Source: Actinomadura macrotermitis
Lineage (GTDB): Bacteria > Actinomycetota > Actinomycetes > Streptosporangiales > Streptosporangiaceae
Direction of reading: 5' to 3'
Assembly (NCBI RefSeq): GCF_009604375.1
Contig: NZ_WEGH01000001.1
Coordinates: forward strand, 434,001-498,000
Length of the DNA stretch: 64,000 nucleotides
The notes under the pieces: generated by a model
Seen by the model: only the letters and a program-made list of their open reading frames with translations
Told to the model about the DNA's origin: nothing
Database searches by the model: none
Shown: positions 8,312 through 17,545 of the stretch, piece by piece
How positions within the stretch are numbered: the stretch's first letter is position 1
How the letters are laid out: each line of letters opens with the position of its first letter
Program-made: the position numbers and the translations under genes

Positions 8312-8950
8312 TCAGCCGGCCACGCAGACGACGTGGCCGACGTTGCCGGTGCCGGGCGCCAGGTCCAGCAGGGCGGCGGCGAGGTCGGCGCGGCGGATGG
8401 TGCGGCCGCCGCGCACGTTCCGGTCGACCGTGCTGCGGTAGGCGCCCTTGGCGGGGCCGTTCAGCAGGCGGGGCGGGCGGACGATCGTCCAGTCCAGGCC
8501 GGAGGCGCGCACCAGTTCCTCGGCCCTGCGCAGGTCGGTGAAGTTCTCCTTGAGCACCCGCTGGAGCAGCGGCTTGAACACGTAGCGGGTGACCGGGCCG
8601 TCGCCGGAGTCGGCGGCGAGGCCGCTCGCGCTGACCAGCAGCAGCCGGGACGTCCCGGCCGCGCGCATGGCCTCGATCAGACCGCGCGCGCCGTCGGTGC
8701 AGATCGTGGTGGGCGCGCGGCCCTCCCGTGTCCCGAGCGCGGTGATGACGGCGTCGCGGCCCTGCACGTGGGGGGTGAGCGCGGCGGCGTCCCGGACGTC
8801 GGCGGTGACCACTTCGGCGCGGTCGCGCAGGCCGGCGGGGAGCTTGGCGGGGTCGCGCACGATGGCGGTGACCTGGTGTCCATCGTCCAGCGCGCGCTGG
8901 ACGACCTGCACGCCGGTGCCGCCGGTGGCGCCGAGGACGGTGAGCTTCAT
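8312..8950 (-). CDS. NAD(P)-binding atypical short-chain oxidoreductase (NmrA/SDR_a5-like)
   Basis: The protein has 212 residues. It opens with the Rossmann motif LGATGGTGVQVVQRAL and has the dinucleotide-phosphate-binding hint IVRDPAKL at about 36-43. A later block (SGLDWTIVRPPRLLNG) is typical of NAD(P)H-binding proteins of the BLVRB/NmrA type. No catalytic Tyr-x-x-x-Lys is evident, as is usual in this group, so it may be a flavin or quinone reductase or a redox sensor. It is divergent from the TetR gene and shares its operator, so it is the probable repressed target. Confidence 0.82.
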   Translation of the reverse strand: MKLTVLGATGGTGVQVVQRALDDGHQVTAIVRDPAKLPAGLRDRAEVVTADVRDAAALTPHVQGRDAVITALGTREGRAPTTICTDGARGLIEAMRAAGTSRLLLVSASGLAADSGDGPVTRYVFKPLLQRVLKENFTDLRRAEELVRASGLDWTIVRPPRLLNGPAKGAYRSTVDRNVRGGRTIRRADLAAALLDLAPGTGNVGHVVCVAG

Positions 8951-8963
8951 CGGGTGCCTCCCG

Positions 8964-8993
8964 TAGGGGTGAGTAAATGTTCACTCACCCCTA
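8964..8993. promoter_or_regulatory. TetR operator between the oxidoreductase and TetR genes
   Basis: TAGGGGTGAGT (8964-8974) and ACTCACCCCTA (8983-8993) are perfect 11-base arms around an 8-base centre. The element is in the 80-base divergent promoter region. A weaker related half-site (CCACTCACC at 9008-9016) follows. The size and the position between a TetR gene and a divergent oxidoreductase are classic for autoregulation plus repression of the neighbour. Confidence 0.75.
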
Positions 8994-9030
8994 GGATGGG
9001 TAAGCATCCACTCACCTGTCAAGGGGGCAC

Positions 9031-9606
9031 ATGAACGCGCGCGAGCGGATCCTGGACGCGGCGGCCGAGATCATGCGGAGCCAGGGCGTCGCCCGGGCCA
9101 CCACCAAGGAGATCGCCCGCGCCGCCGGCTGCTCGGAGGCGTTGCTGTACAAGAACTTCCGCGACAAGAACGAACTGCTCGCACAGGTGCTGAAGGAGCG
9201 GATGCCGCCGTTCGGCGAGACGCTCGTCCCCGGCGCGGCGACGGTGGAGGCCAACCTGGTCGCGACGGTGCACGGCGCGCTGCGCTTCTACCAGCGGGCC
9301 TTCCCGATGATGGCGTCCATGGCGGCCCAGCCCGCGCTGATGGCCGCCACCCGCGACGCCATGCGCGAGCTCGGCACCGGCCCGCACATGCCGCTGCGCG
9401 GGCTCGAGTCCTACCTGGCCGCCGAGCGCGACCTCGGCCGGGTCGCGGCGGGCGCCGATGTCGGCGCCGCCGCCGCGCTGTTGCTCGGCGCCTGTTTCCA
9501 GCAGGGCTTTCTGCGGTACGTGTCCGAAGGGCCCGAGGGCGACGAGCTCCCGGAGTCGGCCGCCGCCGCACTGGTCGGCACGCTGCTGCCCGTGCTGCTG
9601 CCCTGA
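9031..9606 (+). CDS. TetR-family transcriptional repressor
   Basis: The protein has 191 residues. The N-terminal helix-turn-helix spans about residues 5-52, with RILDAAAEIMRSQGV, TKEIARAAGCSEALLYKNF and KNELLAQVL. The rest is the variable helical ligand-binding domain. A GGGGG site precedes the ATG. The gene is divergent from the NAD(P)-binding oxidoreductase and has an almost ideal operator in between (8964-8993), so it probably represses both. The inducer is unknown. Confidence 0.9.
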   Translation: MNARERILDAAAEIMRSQGVARATTKEIARAAGCSEALLYKNFRDKNELLAQVLKERMPPFGETLVPGAATVEANLVATVHGALRFYQRAFPMMASMAAQPALMAATRDAMRELGTGPHMPLRGLESYLAAERDLGRVAAGADVGAAAALLLGACFQQGFLRYVSEGPEGDELPESAAAALVGTLLPVLLP

Positions 9607-9710
9607 CGGCCGGCGTCCCATGACGCGCCGGGACGGGGCGTCGGCGCTGGTCACCACGGGTGCGCCGGATCCGCCCGCGCGGATACCGTGCGGCCGGGCT
9701 CACTCTCGGT

Positions 9711-9716
9711 GATAAT
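9711..9716 (+). promoter_or_regulatory. Possible -10 box ahead of the anti-sigma-like gene
   Basis: GATAAT in an otherwise very GC-rich 142-base gap (9607-9748) resembles a -10 hexamer. The spaced -35 position (GTGCGG) is poor. The rest of the gap shows no structure apart from the AGGAAGGGA ribosome site near 9730. Confidence 0.3.
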
Positions 9717-9748
9717 TCAACTCCGTCGAGGAAGGGACCGCAACGAGC

Positions 9749-10114
9749 ATGGAGCCGGCACCGTTAGAGGCCGCTGCCGAGGAGCCCCCCGCGGGGGTCC
9801 CGGTCCTGGAGTACCGCGGCGACCCGGCCGCGGTGTGCGCGTTCGTCGCGGCGCAGGCCGCCCGGCACGGCGTGATCGGCAACCGGGCGGCGCTGCTGGT
9901 GATCGCCGCCGGTGAGGTCGCGGCCGGGCTCGGCGCCGCGGGCCGGGGCGCGACGGTGCGGGTGTGGCCGGAGGGGGCGGCGCTGGTCTGCCGGGTCCAG
10001 GCCCCGGACGGGCGGCCCGCGTCGGTGCTGCCGGACGGCCTGACGGCCCGGCTCGGCGACCGCGTCCAGGTGTCGGCGGCGGGGCCGGTCACCACGATCC
10101 GGCTGGCGGGCTAG
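9749..10114 (+). CDS. Degenerate RsbW-like (anti-sigma/HATPase) small protein
   Basis: The protein has 121 residues. The stretch [20 protein letters not shown] followed by [17 protein letters not shown] has the spacing of the first helix and N box of RsbW-like HATPase anti-sigma factors. The usual catalytic pattern NEVATN reads GEVAAG here, so the magnesium-binding asparagines are missing, and the G boxes are not recognisable. It may bind a sigma factor or anti-anti-sigma factor without ATPase activity, or be an unrelated small protein. The stop overlaps the end of the convergent CoA-ligase gene by four bases. Confidence 0.55.
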   Translation: MEPAPLEAAAEEPPAGVPVLEYRGDPAAVCAFVAAQAARHGVIGNRAALLVIAAGEVAAGLGAAGRGATVRVWPEGAALVCRVQAPDGRPASVLPDGLTARLGDRVQVSAAGPVTTIRLAG

Positions 10115-11505
10115 CCGAGCCTGGACTTCACCACCTTGCCCATGGCGTTGCGCGGCAGCGACTCCACCAGCCGCACCTCGCGCGGGCGCTTGTGCGCCGA
10201 CAGCGTCGCGGCGACGAAGGCGATCAGCTCGTCCGCGCCGGCGCCGTCCGCGACCACGTAGGCGGTGACCTGCTCGCCGAGGTCGGCGTGCGGGGTGCCG
10301 ACCACCGCGGCCTCGCGCACCGCCGGGTGCGCCAGCAGCGCGTTCTCCACCTCGCCGGCGCCGATCCGGTAGCCGCCGCTCTTGATCAGGTCGGTGGAGG
10401 CGCGGCCGACGACGCGGTGCCAGCCGTCCGGGCCGATCACCGCGATGTCGCCGGTGCGGAACCAGCCGTCGGGGGTGAACGCCGCCGCGGTGGCGTCGGG
10501 GCGGCCGAGGTAGCCGCCGAACATCATCGGGGCGCGGACGTGCAGCTCGCCGGGCGTCTCGCCGTCGTGCGCGACGGGCGCGCCGTCCTCGGCGGCCAGG
10601 CGCGTCTCCACCCCCGGCAGCGGCAGGCCGACGTGCCCGGGGCGGCGCTCGCCGTCCGCGCGGGTGCTGACGGTGATCAGGGTCTCGGTCATCCCGTACC
10701 GCTCGATGGGCCGGTGCCCCGACCGCGCCTCCAGCCGCTCGAACACCGGCACCGGCAGCGGCGCGCTGCCCGACACCAGCAGCCGGGCGCCGCGCAGCGC
10801 CCCGGCGGCGGCGGGGTCGGCCGCGATCCGCGACCACACGGTGGGGACGCCGAAGTACAGCGACCCGCCGGCCGCCGCGTACGCCTCGGGGTGCGGGCGG
10901 ACGGTGTGCACCAGCGGCGACCCGACGCGCAGCGGGCCGAGCACGCCGAGGACCAGGCCGTGCACGTGGAACAGCGGCAGGCCGTGCACGACGGTGTCGG
11001 CGGCCGTCCACGCCCACGCCTCGGCGAGCGCGTCGAGGCCGGCGGCGATGGCGGCGCGGGAGATCAGCACGCCCTTGGGCGGGCCGGTCGTGCCGCTGGT
11101 GTAGAGGATCAGCGCGGTCGCGTCCGGGGACGGCTCGGCGTGCGCGAGGGCGCCGTCACGGGGCAGCGCGTCCACCGGGACGAGCGGCGGGTCCTCCTCC
11201 CCCGGCTCGTACGCGCCGCGCGCGGCGAGCAGCAGCCGGGCGCCGGAGTCGCCGAGGATGTGGGCGCGCTCGGCGGGCCCGGAGTCGGGCGGCAGCGGCA
11301 CCACCGGCACCCCGGCCAGCAGCCCGCCGAGCACCGCCGCGACGGTCTCGGCGGAGGCGGTCGCGTGCACCGCGACGGCCGGGGCGCCCTGGATCTCGGC
11401 GGCGACCGCCGACGCCCAGTGCAGCAGCTCGCCCCGGGACAGGACGCGGTCGCCGATCCGCACCGCCGCGGCCTGGTCGGGTCCCGCGCCGCCGAGCAGC
11501 TCCAT
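10111..11505 (-). CDS. matB: Acyl-CoA synthetase, MatB-like (malonyl-CoA synthetase)
   Basis: The protein has 464 residues of the adenylate-forming family. The P-loop [13 protein letters not shown] and GMTETL mark the large domain, and the hinge block [20 protein letters not shown] leads into the small domain, ending [12 protein letters not shown] with the catalytic lysine. The phrases [19 protein letters not shown] and LPRNAMGKV are characteristic of MatB, which makes malonyl-CoA or methylmalonyl-CoA from the free acid. The ATG overlaps the stop of the CoA-transferase gene by one base (TGATG), so the two are coupled. Malonate could arise from ureidomalonate if the left-edge amidohydrolase is a barbiturase. 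A different short acyl substrate is possible. Confidence 0.82.
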   Translation of the reverse strand: MELLGGAGPDQAAAVRIGDRVLSRGELLHWASAVAAEIQGAPAVAVHATASAETVAAVLGGLLAGVPVVPLPPDSGPAERAHILGDSGARLLLAARGAYEPGEEDPPLVPVDALPRDGALAHAEPSPDATALILYTSGTTGPPKGVLISRAAIAAGLDALAEAWAWTAADTVVHGLPLFHVHGLVLGVLGPLRVGSPLVHTVRPHPEAYAAAGGSLYFGVPTVWSRIAADPAAAGALRGARLLVSGSAPLPVPVFERLEARSGHRPIERYGMTETLITVSTRADGERRPGHVGLPLPGVETRLAAEDGAPVAHDGETPGELHVRAPMMFGGYLGRPDATAAAFTPDGWFRTGDIAVIGPDGWHRVVGRASTDLIKSGGYRIGAGEVENALLAHPAVREAAVVGTPHADLGEQVTAYVVADGAGADELIAFVAATLSAHKRPREVRLVESLPRNAMGKVVKSRLG

Positions 11506-12647
11506 CACTCGTCCTCCTCCAGCCAGGCCATGACCGCCGCGGTGTGCTCGCCGAGCAGCGGCGGCGCGGTGTGCTCGCGCGCGGGGGCGCCGTCGAACCG
11601 GATCGGCGGCCCCGGCAGCTCGATCCGGCCGAGCTCGGGGTGGTCGACCTCCACGACGAGCCCCTGCGAACGGGTCTGCGCCCATTCGTACACCTCGTCG
11701 ATCGAGCGGATCGACCCGGCCGGGACGCCCGCCGCGTCCAGCCGGGCCAGCCACTCGGCGCGGGTGCCGCCGGCCAGCGCCTTCTCGATCTCGGCGGTCA
11801 GCTCCGCGCGGCGCGACGCCCGGTCGGGGATCGTGGCGTAGCGGGGGTCGTCGGGATCCAGGCCGGCCAGCGGCGCGAACCTGCGCCACAGGCCCTGGTT
11901 GGCCACGCCGATCTGCAGGACGCCGTCGGCGCAGGCGAAGGTGCCGTAGGGGGCGATGGACGGGTGATCGTTGCCGACCGACTCGGGGACGTCCCCGGCG
12001 ACCGTCCAGCGGGTGCCCTGGAACATGTGCGCGCCGACCACCGAGGCCAGCAGCGAGGTCCGCACGACGCTCCCGCGCCCGGTGCGGGTCCGCTCGTACA
12101 GGGCGGCGAGCACGCCGGCGACGCCGTTGCCGGCCGCCAGGATGTCGGCGATGGACAGGCCGACCTTGCTCGGCGTGCCGGGCGGCCCGGTCACGCTCAT
12201 GATCCCCGCCTCGCCCTGCACGATCGCGTCGTAGCCGGGCCGGCCGCCCTCGGGGCCGTCGTGCCCGAACCCGGTGATCGACAGGATCACCAGCGCCGGG
12301 TTCAGCTCGTGCAGCCGCGCGACGCCGAAGCCGAGCCGGTCCATGACGCCGGTCCGGAAGTTCTCCACCAGCACGTCGGCGCGCTCCACCAGCCGGGTCA
12401 GCACGTCGCGGCCCGCGGCGGACTTCAGGTCCAGCTCGACGGACTCCTTGTTGCGGTTGACCGACAGGTAGTAGGTGCTGACGCCGTCCGCGAACGGCGG
12501 CCCCCAGCCGCGCGTCTCGTCGCCGGTGCCGGGCTGCTCGACCTTGATGACGCGCGCGCCGAGGTCGGCGAGCGTCATCGTGGCCTGCGGCCCCGCCACC
12601 ACCCGGCTGAGGTCCACGACCACGACGCCGTCGAGCGGTCCGGGCAT
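11505..12647 (-). CDS. CaiB/BaiF family III CoA transferase
   Basis: The protein has 380 residues. ATG at 12647 is chosen for the GGAAGGAG site upstream. Typical blocks are VVVDLSRVVAGPQATMTLAD, ARVIKVEQPGTGD, LSVNRNKESVELDLK and GGRPGYDAIVQGEAGI; the aspartate of GYD (about 140) is the expected covalent CoA carrier. Family III enzymes move CoA between acids such as formate/oxalate, carnitine or succinate derivatives. It is translationally coupled to the downstream acyl-CoA synthetase, so the two probably activate the same dicarboxylate or related acid. The exact substrate is unknown. Confidence 0.88.
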   Translation of the reverse strand: MPGPLDGVVVVDLSRVVAGPQATMTLADLGARVIKVEQPGTGDETRGWGPPFADGVSTYYLSVNRNKESVELDLKSAAGRDVLTRLVERADVLVENFRTGVMDRLGFGVARLHELNPALVILSITGFGHDGPEGGRPGYDAIVQGEAGIMSVTGPPGTPSKVGLSIADILAAGNGVAGVLAALYERTRTGRGSVVRTSLLASVVGAHMFQGTRWTVAGDVPESVGNDHPSIAPYGTFACADGVLQIGVANQGLWRRFAPLAGLDPDDPRYATIPDRASRRAELTAEIEKALAGGTRAEWLARLDAAGVPAGSIRSIDEVYEWAQTRSQGLVVEVDHPELGRIELPGPPIRFDGAPAREHTAPPLLGEHTAAVMAWLEEDE

Positions 12648-12690
12648 GGCCGCGCTCCTTCCCTGGATGACTCCCTGGAAGTATGCCGGT

Positions 12691-13239
12691 ATGCCCGTAC
12701 CGCCGATCATCCGCCCGGCGCTCGCCGCCCGGGTGGCGGCGCTGCCGCCCTCGTGCGGGCCGGTGCGCCTGGTCGCGGTGGACGGGCCGAGCGGCGCGGG
12801 CAAGTCGACGTTCGCGCGGGCCCTCGCCGCCGCGCTCGGCGACGTCCCGCTGGTCGGCTCCGACGACTTCCGCGTCCCCTGGGACGCCGACCCGCTCACC
12901 TGGTGGGAGCCGCTGCGGCACGCCGTCCTGGACCCGCTGGCGCAGGGCCGGCCGGGCCTGCTGCGCCGCTACGACTGGCGCCGCGACGCCTACGGCCCCG
13001 CCGAGCGGATCCCGGTCGCGCCCGCCCTCGTCCTGGACGGGGTCGGCGCCGCCTGGCGCGGGTCGCCGGCCGCGCTGCGGATCTGGATCGACGCGCCCCG
13101 CGCGGTCCGGCGCGCCCGCGCGCTCGCCCGCGACGGCGCCGCCCACGCCGCCGCCTGGGACGGCTGGGCCGCGCGCGAGGCGGCCCACTTCGCCGCCGAC
13201 CGCACCCGCGAACGCGCCGACATACGGCTCCGCGGTTAG
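12691..13239 (+). CDS. Uridine-kinase-like P-loop nucleoside kinase
   Basis: The protein has 182 residues from ATG 12691 (GGAAG nine bases upstream). Walker A is VDGPSGAGKST at about residues 28-38, a VGSDDFRVPWD block matches the substrate-proximal region of uridine kinases, and a Walker-B-like LVLDGVGA follows. The DRTRERADIRLRG tail is common in small actinobacterial uridine-kinase-like proteins. Whether it phosphorylates uridine is untested, but a pyrimidine link would fit the catabolic genes nearby. Its end overlaps the end of the convergent VOC gene by four bases. Confidence 0.78.
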   Translation: MPVPPIIRPALAARVAALPPSCGPVRLVAVDGPSGAGKSTFARALAAALGDVPLVGSDDFRVPWDADPLTWWEPLRHAVLDPLAQGRPGLLRRYDWRRDAYGPAERIPVAPALVLDGVGAAWRGSPAALRIWIDAPRAVRRARALARDGAAHAAAWDGWAAREAAHFAADRTRERADIRLRG

Positions 13240-13580
13240 CGGTGCTGCACCACGTTGATCACGCGGCCGTTCGGGTCGCGGACGAAGAACCGCCGCACGC
13301 CCCACTCCTCGTCCCGCAGCGAGTACACGATCTGCGCGCCCCGGGCCGCGAGGGCCGCGTGCACCGCGTCCACGTCGTCGACCTCGACGCTGATGTCGGC
13401 GTGCTCGGCGGGGTCCTCGGAGGTCATGAAGGAGACCTGGGCCGTCGGGTTGGACGGCGAGGCGAGCGTCATCACCCAGCCCAGGTTCATGACCTCCTCG
13501 AACCCGAGCAGGCCGTAGAAGTCGCGGCTCTCCTCCAGGGACTCGGAGCGGATGTTCGGCACGGCACGGCGGATCGTCAT
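13236..13580 (-). CDS. VOC-superfamily (glyoxalase/bleomycin-resistance-like) protein
   Basis: The protein has 114 residues. It has the paired beta-alpha-beta-beta-beta architecture of the vicinal oxygen chelate fold: AVPNIRSESLEESRDFYGL at the start, VEVDDVDAVHAALAARG in the middle and RRFFVRDPNGRVINVVQH at the end. The usual metal positions include the final Asn/His region but are not fully conserved. It could be a lyase, dioxygenase-like enzyme or drug-binding protein. It ends the direction-change point before the HyuB gene, 26 bases away. Confidence 0.82.
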   Translation of the reverse strand: MTIRRAVPNIRSESLEESRDFYGLLGFEEVMNLGWVMTLASPSNPTAQVSFMTSEDPAEHADISVEVDDVDAVHAALAARGAQIVYSLRDEEWGVRRFFVRDPNGRVINVVQHR

Positions 13581-13606
13581 GGGTCCGACCGTAGCGGCGG
13601 CCTCCG

Positions 13607-15415
13607 TCAGTCCGGCGCGTCCACGTCGGCGGATGTCCGGCCGCCCGCCAGGCGGGGGAAGCCGGGGCCGCGGTCGAAGAACGGCGCCGGGCCCCGCTCG
13701 GCGGCCAGCCGGGACCGCAGCGCGGCGGTCGCGGCCGGGTCGCCGAGCACGACGCCGTAGTCGTCGCGGGCGCCCTGCGGGGAGACCTTGCCGTCGCGGA
13801 CGTCGTCCGCCACGGCCGCCGGGTCGCGGGCGAGCGGGTCGCCCCAGCCGCCGCCCCCGGTGGTGCGGATGCGGATGATCTGCCCGGCCTTCACCGGGTG
13901 GTCGTCGACGAGGCCGTCCATCTCCACGCCGTCCACCTCCACCCGGAACGGGCGCCCGGCGCGGCCGCCGTTCACGCCCCAGCACGACAGGATCGACCGG
14001 TCCGCGATCGACATGTAGTGCGCGTCGCGCAGCATCCGGATGTGCTTGTCGTAGCCGAGACCGCCCCGGCGCTCCCCCGGCCCGCCCGAGTCCACCGCGA
14101 GGCCGAGCCGCTCGACCCGCAGCGGCCAGCGCGCCTCGGCGAACTCGACCGGGATGTTGCGCGAGTCGGGCACCACGTGGACGGTGTCCTCGCCGTCGGC
14201 GTAGTGGCGGCCGCCCGAGCCGCCGCCGAGGACCTCGCGCATCAGGTACGGGCCGTGCTCGTCCTCCCCGTACACGCCGGTGTAGCGGATCGTCTCCTGG
14301 TCGGCGGGCATCCGGCCGCCGGTCGCCTTGGCCAGCACGCCGGCGAGGACGCCGAGCAGCCGCAGGATGACGAACGTGCGGGCGTTGGTCGGCGCCGGGA
14401 ACACCGGGGTGAGCAGCGTGCCCTTCTCCGGGAACCGCATCTCGATCAGCGGCACCACGCCCTCGTTGACGTCCAGCTCGGCGGCCCGCTCGGGCGTCGC
14501 GGCCAGATTCCGCAGCACCGGCGCCAGCCACTTCTTCAGGAACACCCCGCCGGCGTAGTCGCCCGCGTGGTTGATCGGGCCCTTGGCCTGCGGGGACGTG
14601 CCGGTGAAGTCGATGAGCAGCGGCGCCTCGGCGGCGGCGTCCACGGTCAGCGTGATGCGCTGGGCGTGCAGCCGGGGCGGGTCCACGCCGTCGTGCTCGG
14701 CGTAGTCCTCCCACACGTAGGTCCCGTCGGGGATCCGGGCGAGCAGCTCGCGGCGGAACGTCGCGGTGGTCCGCTCGATGATCGCGTCGAAGCACGCCTC
14801 CACGTCCGCGCGGCCGTAGCGGGCGAACAGCTCGCCGAGCCGCCGCGCGCCCATCAGGCACGCCGCGCACTCGGCGGCCAGGTCGCCGGCGAGCGACTCG
14901 GGCGTCCGCGAGTTGCGCGTCATGATCCGCAGCGCCGCCTCGTTCGGCACGCCCCGGTCCCACAGCTTGATCGGCGGGACCATCAGCCCCTCCTCGAACG
15001 CGCTGCGCGCATGGCCCGGCATCGACCCGGGCACCGCGCCGCCGATGTCGTCGTGGTGCCCGAACGCCTGCACGAACGCCACGACCTCGCCGTCGTGGAA
15101 CACCGGCACGGTGACGCACAGGTCCGGCAGATGCCCGATACCGCCCTCGGACAGGTAGACGTCGTTGTGGAAGTACACGTCGCCCGGCCGCATCGTCTCC
15201 AGCGGGAAGTCGCGGACGACCGGCTGGACGAGCGCCGAATACGAGCGGCCGGTCAGCTTGCGCAGCCGCCGGTCGTGCACACCCGCCCGGAAGTCGTGCG
15301 CGTCGCGGATCATCGGCGACCGCGCGGTGCGCGCGATCGCGGTCTCCACCTCCCGCTCCACCGACGCCAGCGTCCCCTCGACGATCTCCACCAGGATGGG
15401 ATCGGTGTCACTCAT
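13607..15415 (-). CDS. hyuB: Hydantoinase B / oxoprolinase subunit (HyuB)
   Basis: The protein has 602 residues. It begins SDTDPILVEIVEGTLASV and carries GDVYFHNDVYLSEGGIGHLPD, QAFGHHDDIGG and IDFTGTSPQAKGPIN, all standard for the HyuB/OplAH beta family. The family performs ATP-dependent amide-bond opening of hydantoins or 5-oxoproline, or carboxylation of ketones, together with HyuA. The ATG overlaps the HyuA stop (ATGA at 15412-15415). The C-terminal LARDPAAVADDVRDGKVSPQ is also typical. The substrate cannot be told; N-heterocycle opening fits the surrounding catabolic genes. Confidence 0.9.
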   Translation of the reverse strand: MSDTDPILVEIVEGTLASVEREVETAIARTARSPMIRDAHDFRAGVHDRRLRKLTGRSYSALVQPVVRDFPLETMRPGDVYFHNDVYLSEGGIGHLPDLCVTVPVFHDGEVVAFVQAFGHHDDIGGAVPGSMPGHARSAFEEGLMVPPIKLWDRGVPNEAALRIMTRNSRTPESLAGDLAAECAACLMGARRLGELFARYGRADVEACFDAIIERTTATFRRELLARIPDGTYVWEDYAEHDGVDPPRLHAQRITLTVDAAAEAPLLIDFTGTSPQAKGPINHAGDYAGGVFLKKWLAPVLRNLAATPERAAELDVNEGVVPLIEMRFPEKGTLLTPVFPAPTNARTFVILRLLGVLAGVLAKATGGRMPADQETIRYTGVYGEDEHGPYLMREVLGGGSGGRHYADGEDTVHVVPDSRNIPVEFAEARWPLRVERLGLAVDSGGPGERRGGLGYDKHIRMLRDAHYMSIADRSILSCWGVNGGRAGRPFRVEVDGVEMDGLVDDHPVKAGQIIRIRTTGGGGWGDPLARDPAAVADDVRDGKVSPQGARDDYGVVLGDPAATAALRSRLAAERGPAPFFDRGPGFPRLAGGRTSADVDAPD

Positions 15416-17406
15416 GCGCGCGTCACCACCAGGTTGCCGTGGGGGTCGACCCGGGCGCGGAAGCCCGGGTGCAGGGGCAGGGTCGAGCCGTACTCCTCGA
15501 TGACGGCGGGCCCCTCGACCTCGTCGCCCGGTGCGAGGGACTCGCGGCGGTACAGGGCGGCGTCGGTCCAGTCGTCGAAGTGGACGCGGCGGGTGCCGGT
15601 GCGGGCGCGGCTCGAATCGCCGTCGCCGGGCGGGTGCCCGCGCGGTTCGGGGCGGGCGATCGGGCCGATGCCGGTGACGCGCAGGTTGACCCACTCCACC
15701 GGGGCGGCGCGGTCGCAGTAGCCGTACAGCGCCTCGTGGGCGTCGTGGAAGCGCGCGGCGACGTCGCCGGCGTCGGCGGGGACGCGCACCTCGAACGCCT
15801 GCCCGGCGTAGCGCAGGTCGGCCGAGCGTGCGAAGCGGCGCTCGGCCGGGCCGAACCCGGCGCGGGCGAGCGCGGCCGACGCCTGCTCCTCCAGTTCGGC
15901 GAAGACCGCTTCGACCGCGGCCGGGTCGCGGTCCACGCAGGTGCGCACGTGGTCGTCGCGGACGTCGACGGTGAGCAGCCCGAACGCCGACAGGTTCCCC
16001 GGGTCGGGCGGGACGAGGGCGGTGCCGAGGCCGAGGACGTCCAGCAGCCGGCAGGCCAGCAGGGGCCCCGAGCCGCCGAACGCGACCAGCGGGTGGTCGC
16101 GGACGTCCAGGCCGCGCCGCACCGTGATCTGCCGGATCGCGTTCGCCTGGTTCCACGCCGAGATCTCCAGGACGCCCGCGGCGGCCCGCTCGGGCGTCAG
16201 GCCGAGCCCGGCGGCCAGCTCCGCGACGCCCGCCCGCGCGACGGCCACGTCCAGCGGCACCTCGCCGCCGAGCAGGTGCGGCGGGATGCGGCCGAGGACG
16301 GCGTGCGCGTCGGTCACCGTCACCTCGGTGCCGCCCCGGCCGTAGCAGAGCGGGCCGGGGTCGGCGCCCGCGCTGCGCGGCCCGACCTTCACGCCGCCGC
16401 CGGGCGCGGGCGCGGCGACCGACCCGCCGCCCGCGCCGACCGTCACGATGTCGACCATCGGGACGCGCACCGGGTGCCGGCCGACCGCGCCCTCGGTCGT
16501 CAGCCCCGGTTCGCCGCCGCGCACCACCGCCACGTCGGTGGAGGTGCCGCCGCCGTCCAGCGTGACGACCGCGCGGTGCCCGGCGCGCGCGGCGACGAAC
16601 GCGGCGCCGAGCGCCCCCGCCGCCGGGCCCGACAAGACGGTGCCGACCGGGCGCCGGACGGCCTCGGCGGCGGGCACCACCCCGCCGTTGCTCGCCATCA
16701 CCAGCAGCGGCGCGGGCGCCCGTTCGGCGACCGCGGCGAGGTAGCGGCTCACCACGGGCTTGACGGCCGCGTCGACGAGCGTGGTGACCGTCCGCTCGTA
16801 CTCGCGGTACTCGCGCAGCACCTCGCACGACAGCGACACCACCGCCGCCGGGTGCTCGCGCCGCAGCACCTCGCGCATCGCCAGTTCGTGCGCGGGGTTC
16901 GCGTAGGAGTGCAGGAAGCACACGCCGATCGCGTCGACGCCCTGTTCGCGGAACCAGCGGGCCACCACGGCGGCGCCGGCCTCGTCGAACGGCCGCACCT
17001 CGGCGCCGGTGTGGTCCAGCCGCCCGCCGACCGCGCGGACCCGGTGCGCCGGGACGATCCGCGGCGGCTTCACCCAGAAATAGCTGTTGCCGTAGCCGTC
17101 GGGGACGCTCTGCCGGGCGATCTCCAGGATGGCCTCGAAGCCCTCGGTGGTGACCAGGCCGAGGCCGTCCAGGCGGTCCTCCAGCAGCCGGTTGGTGGCC
17201 ACGGTGGTGCCGTGCGCGAGCGCCGCGACGTCGCCGGGGGCCGCGCCGAGCAGGTCCAGGACCTTGGCCAGGCCGGCGGCGAACCCGGCGGCGGGATCGG
17301 CGGGGGTGGCCGGGGTCTTGGTGGTGGCGAGCGCGCCGGTGTCCTCGTCCAGCGCCACGACGTCGGTGAACGTCCCGCCGGTGTCGATGCCGATCCGCAG
17401 CCGCAT
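15412..17406 (-). CDS. hyuA: Hydantoinase A / oxoprolinase subunit (HyuA)
   Basis: The protein has 664 residues. The ASKHA nucleotide-binding fold is shown by GIDTGGTFTDVVALDED at about 5-21 and by TLDGGGTSTDVAVV in the second half-site. AHGTTVATNRLLE and VGAGGGSVA are conserved in the family. The C-terminal domain ends EGPAVIEEYGSTLPLHPG. It should phosphorylate or activate the substrate for HyuB, with which it is translationally coupled. The ATG at 17406 is used; the frame extends upstream but without a ribosome site. No transporter or racemase of a hydantoin operon is attached. Confidence 0.9.
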   Translation of the reverse strand: MRLRIGIDTGGTFTDVVALDEDTGALATTKTPATPADPAAGFAAGLAKVLDLLGAAPGDVAALAHGTTVATNRLLEDRLDGLGLVTTEGFEAILEIARQSVPDGYGNSYFWVKPPRIVPAHRVRAVGGRLDHTGAEVRPFDEAGAAVVARWFREQGVDAIGVCFLHSYANPAHELAMREVLRREHPAAVVSLSCEVLREYREYERTVTTLVDAAVKPVVSRYLAAVAERAPAPLLVMASNGGVVPAAEAVRRPVGTVLSGPAAGALGAAFVAARAGHRAVVTLDGGGTSTDVAVVRGGEPGLTTEGAVGRHPVRVPMVDIVTVGAGGGSVAAPAPGGGVKVGPRSAGADPGPLCYGRGGTEVTVTDAHAVLGRIPPHLLGGEVPLDVAVARAGVAELAAGLGLTPERAAAGVLEISAWNQANAIRQITVRRGLDVRDHPLVAFGGSGPLLACRLLDVLGLGTALVPPDPGNLSAFGLLTVDVRDDHVRTCVDRDPAAVEAVFAELEEQASAALARAGFGPAERRFARSADLRYAGQAFEVRVPADAGDVAARFHDAHEALYGYCDRAAPVEWVNLRVTGIGPIARPEPRGHPPGDGDSSRARTGTRRVHFDDWTDAALYRRESLAPGDEVEGPAVIEEYGSTLPLHPGFRARVDPHGNLVVTRA

Positions 17407-17545
17407 GCACCTACCCCTACCGGCGCGGCGGCGGCGCGCAAACGTCGCAACCTGCCAACGGGCGCGTCGTTCTTTGGCGACTCGTCCTGCGGCTACGCTG
17501 AACGCCGTTCCTAACACCAGTGACGACCAGCATGGAGAGCCGCAC

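Noticed and set aside
10111..13305. A 1064-residue minus-strand open frame
   Set aside because: Only its last 464 residues have protein-family motifs (MatB-like). The rest is antisense or out-of-frame to the CoA transferase and kinase genes.
13607..17410. A continuous minus-strand frame that could be a 1267-residue HyuA-HyuB fusion
   Set aside because: HyuA is read in a different frame and ends at 15412; the apparent fusion is the HyuB frame running open behind HyuA in high-GC DNA. Both proteins have their own starts and the usual ATGA overlap.
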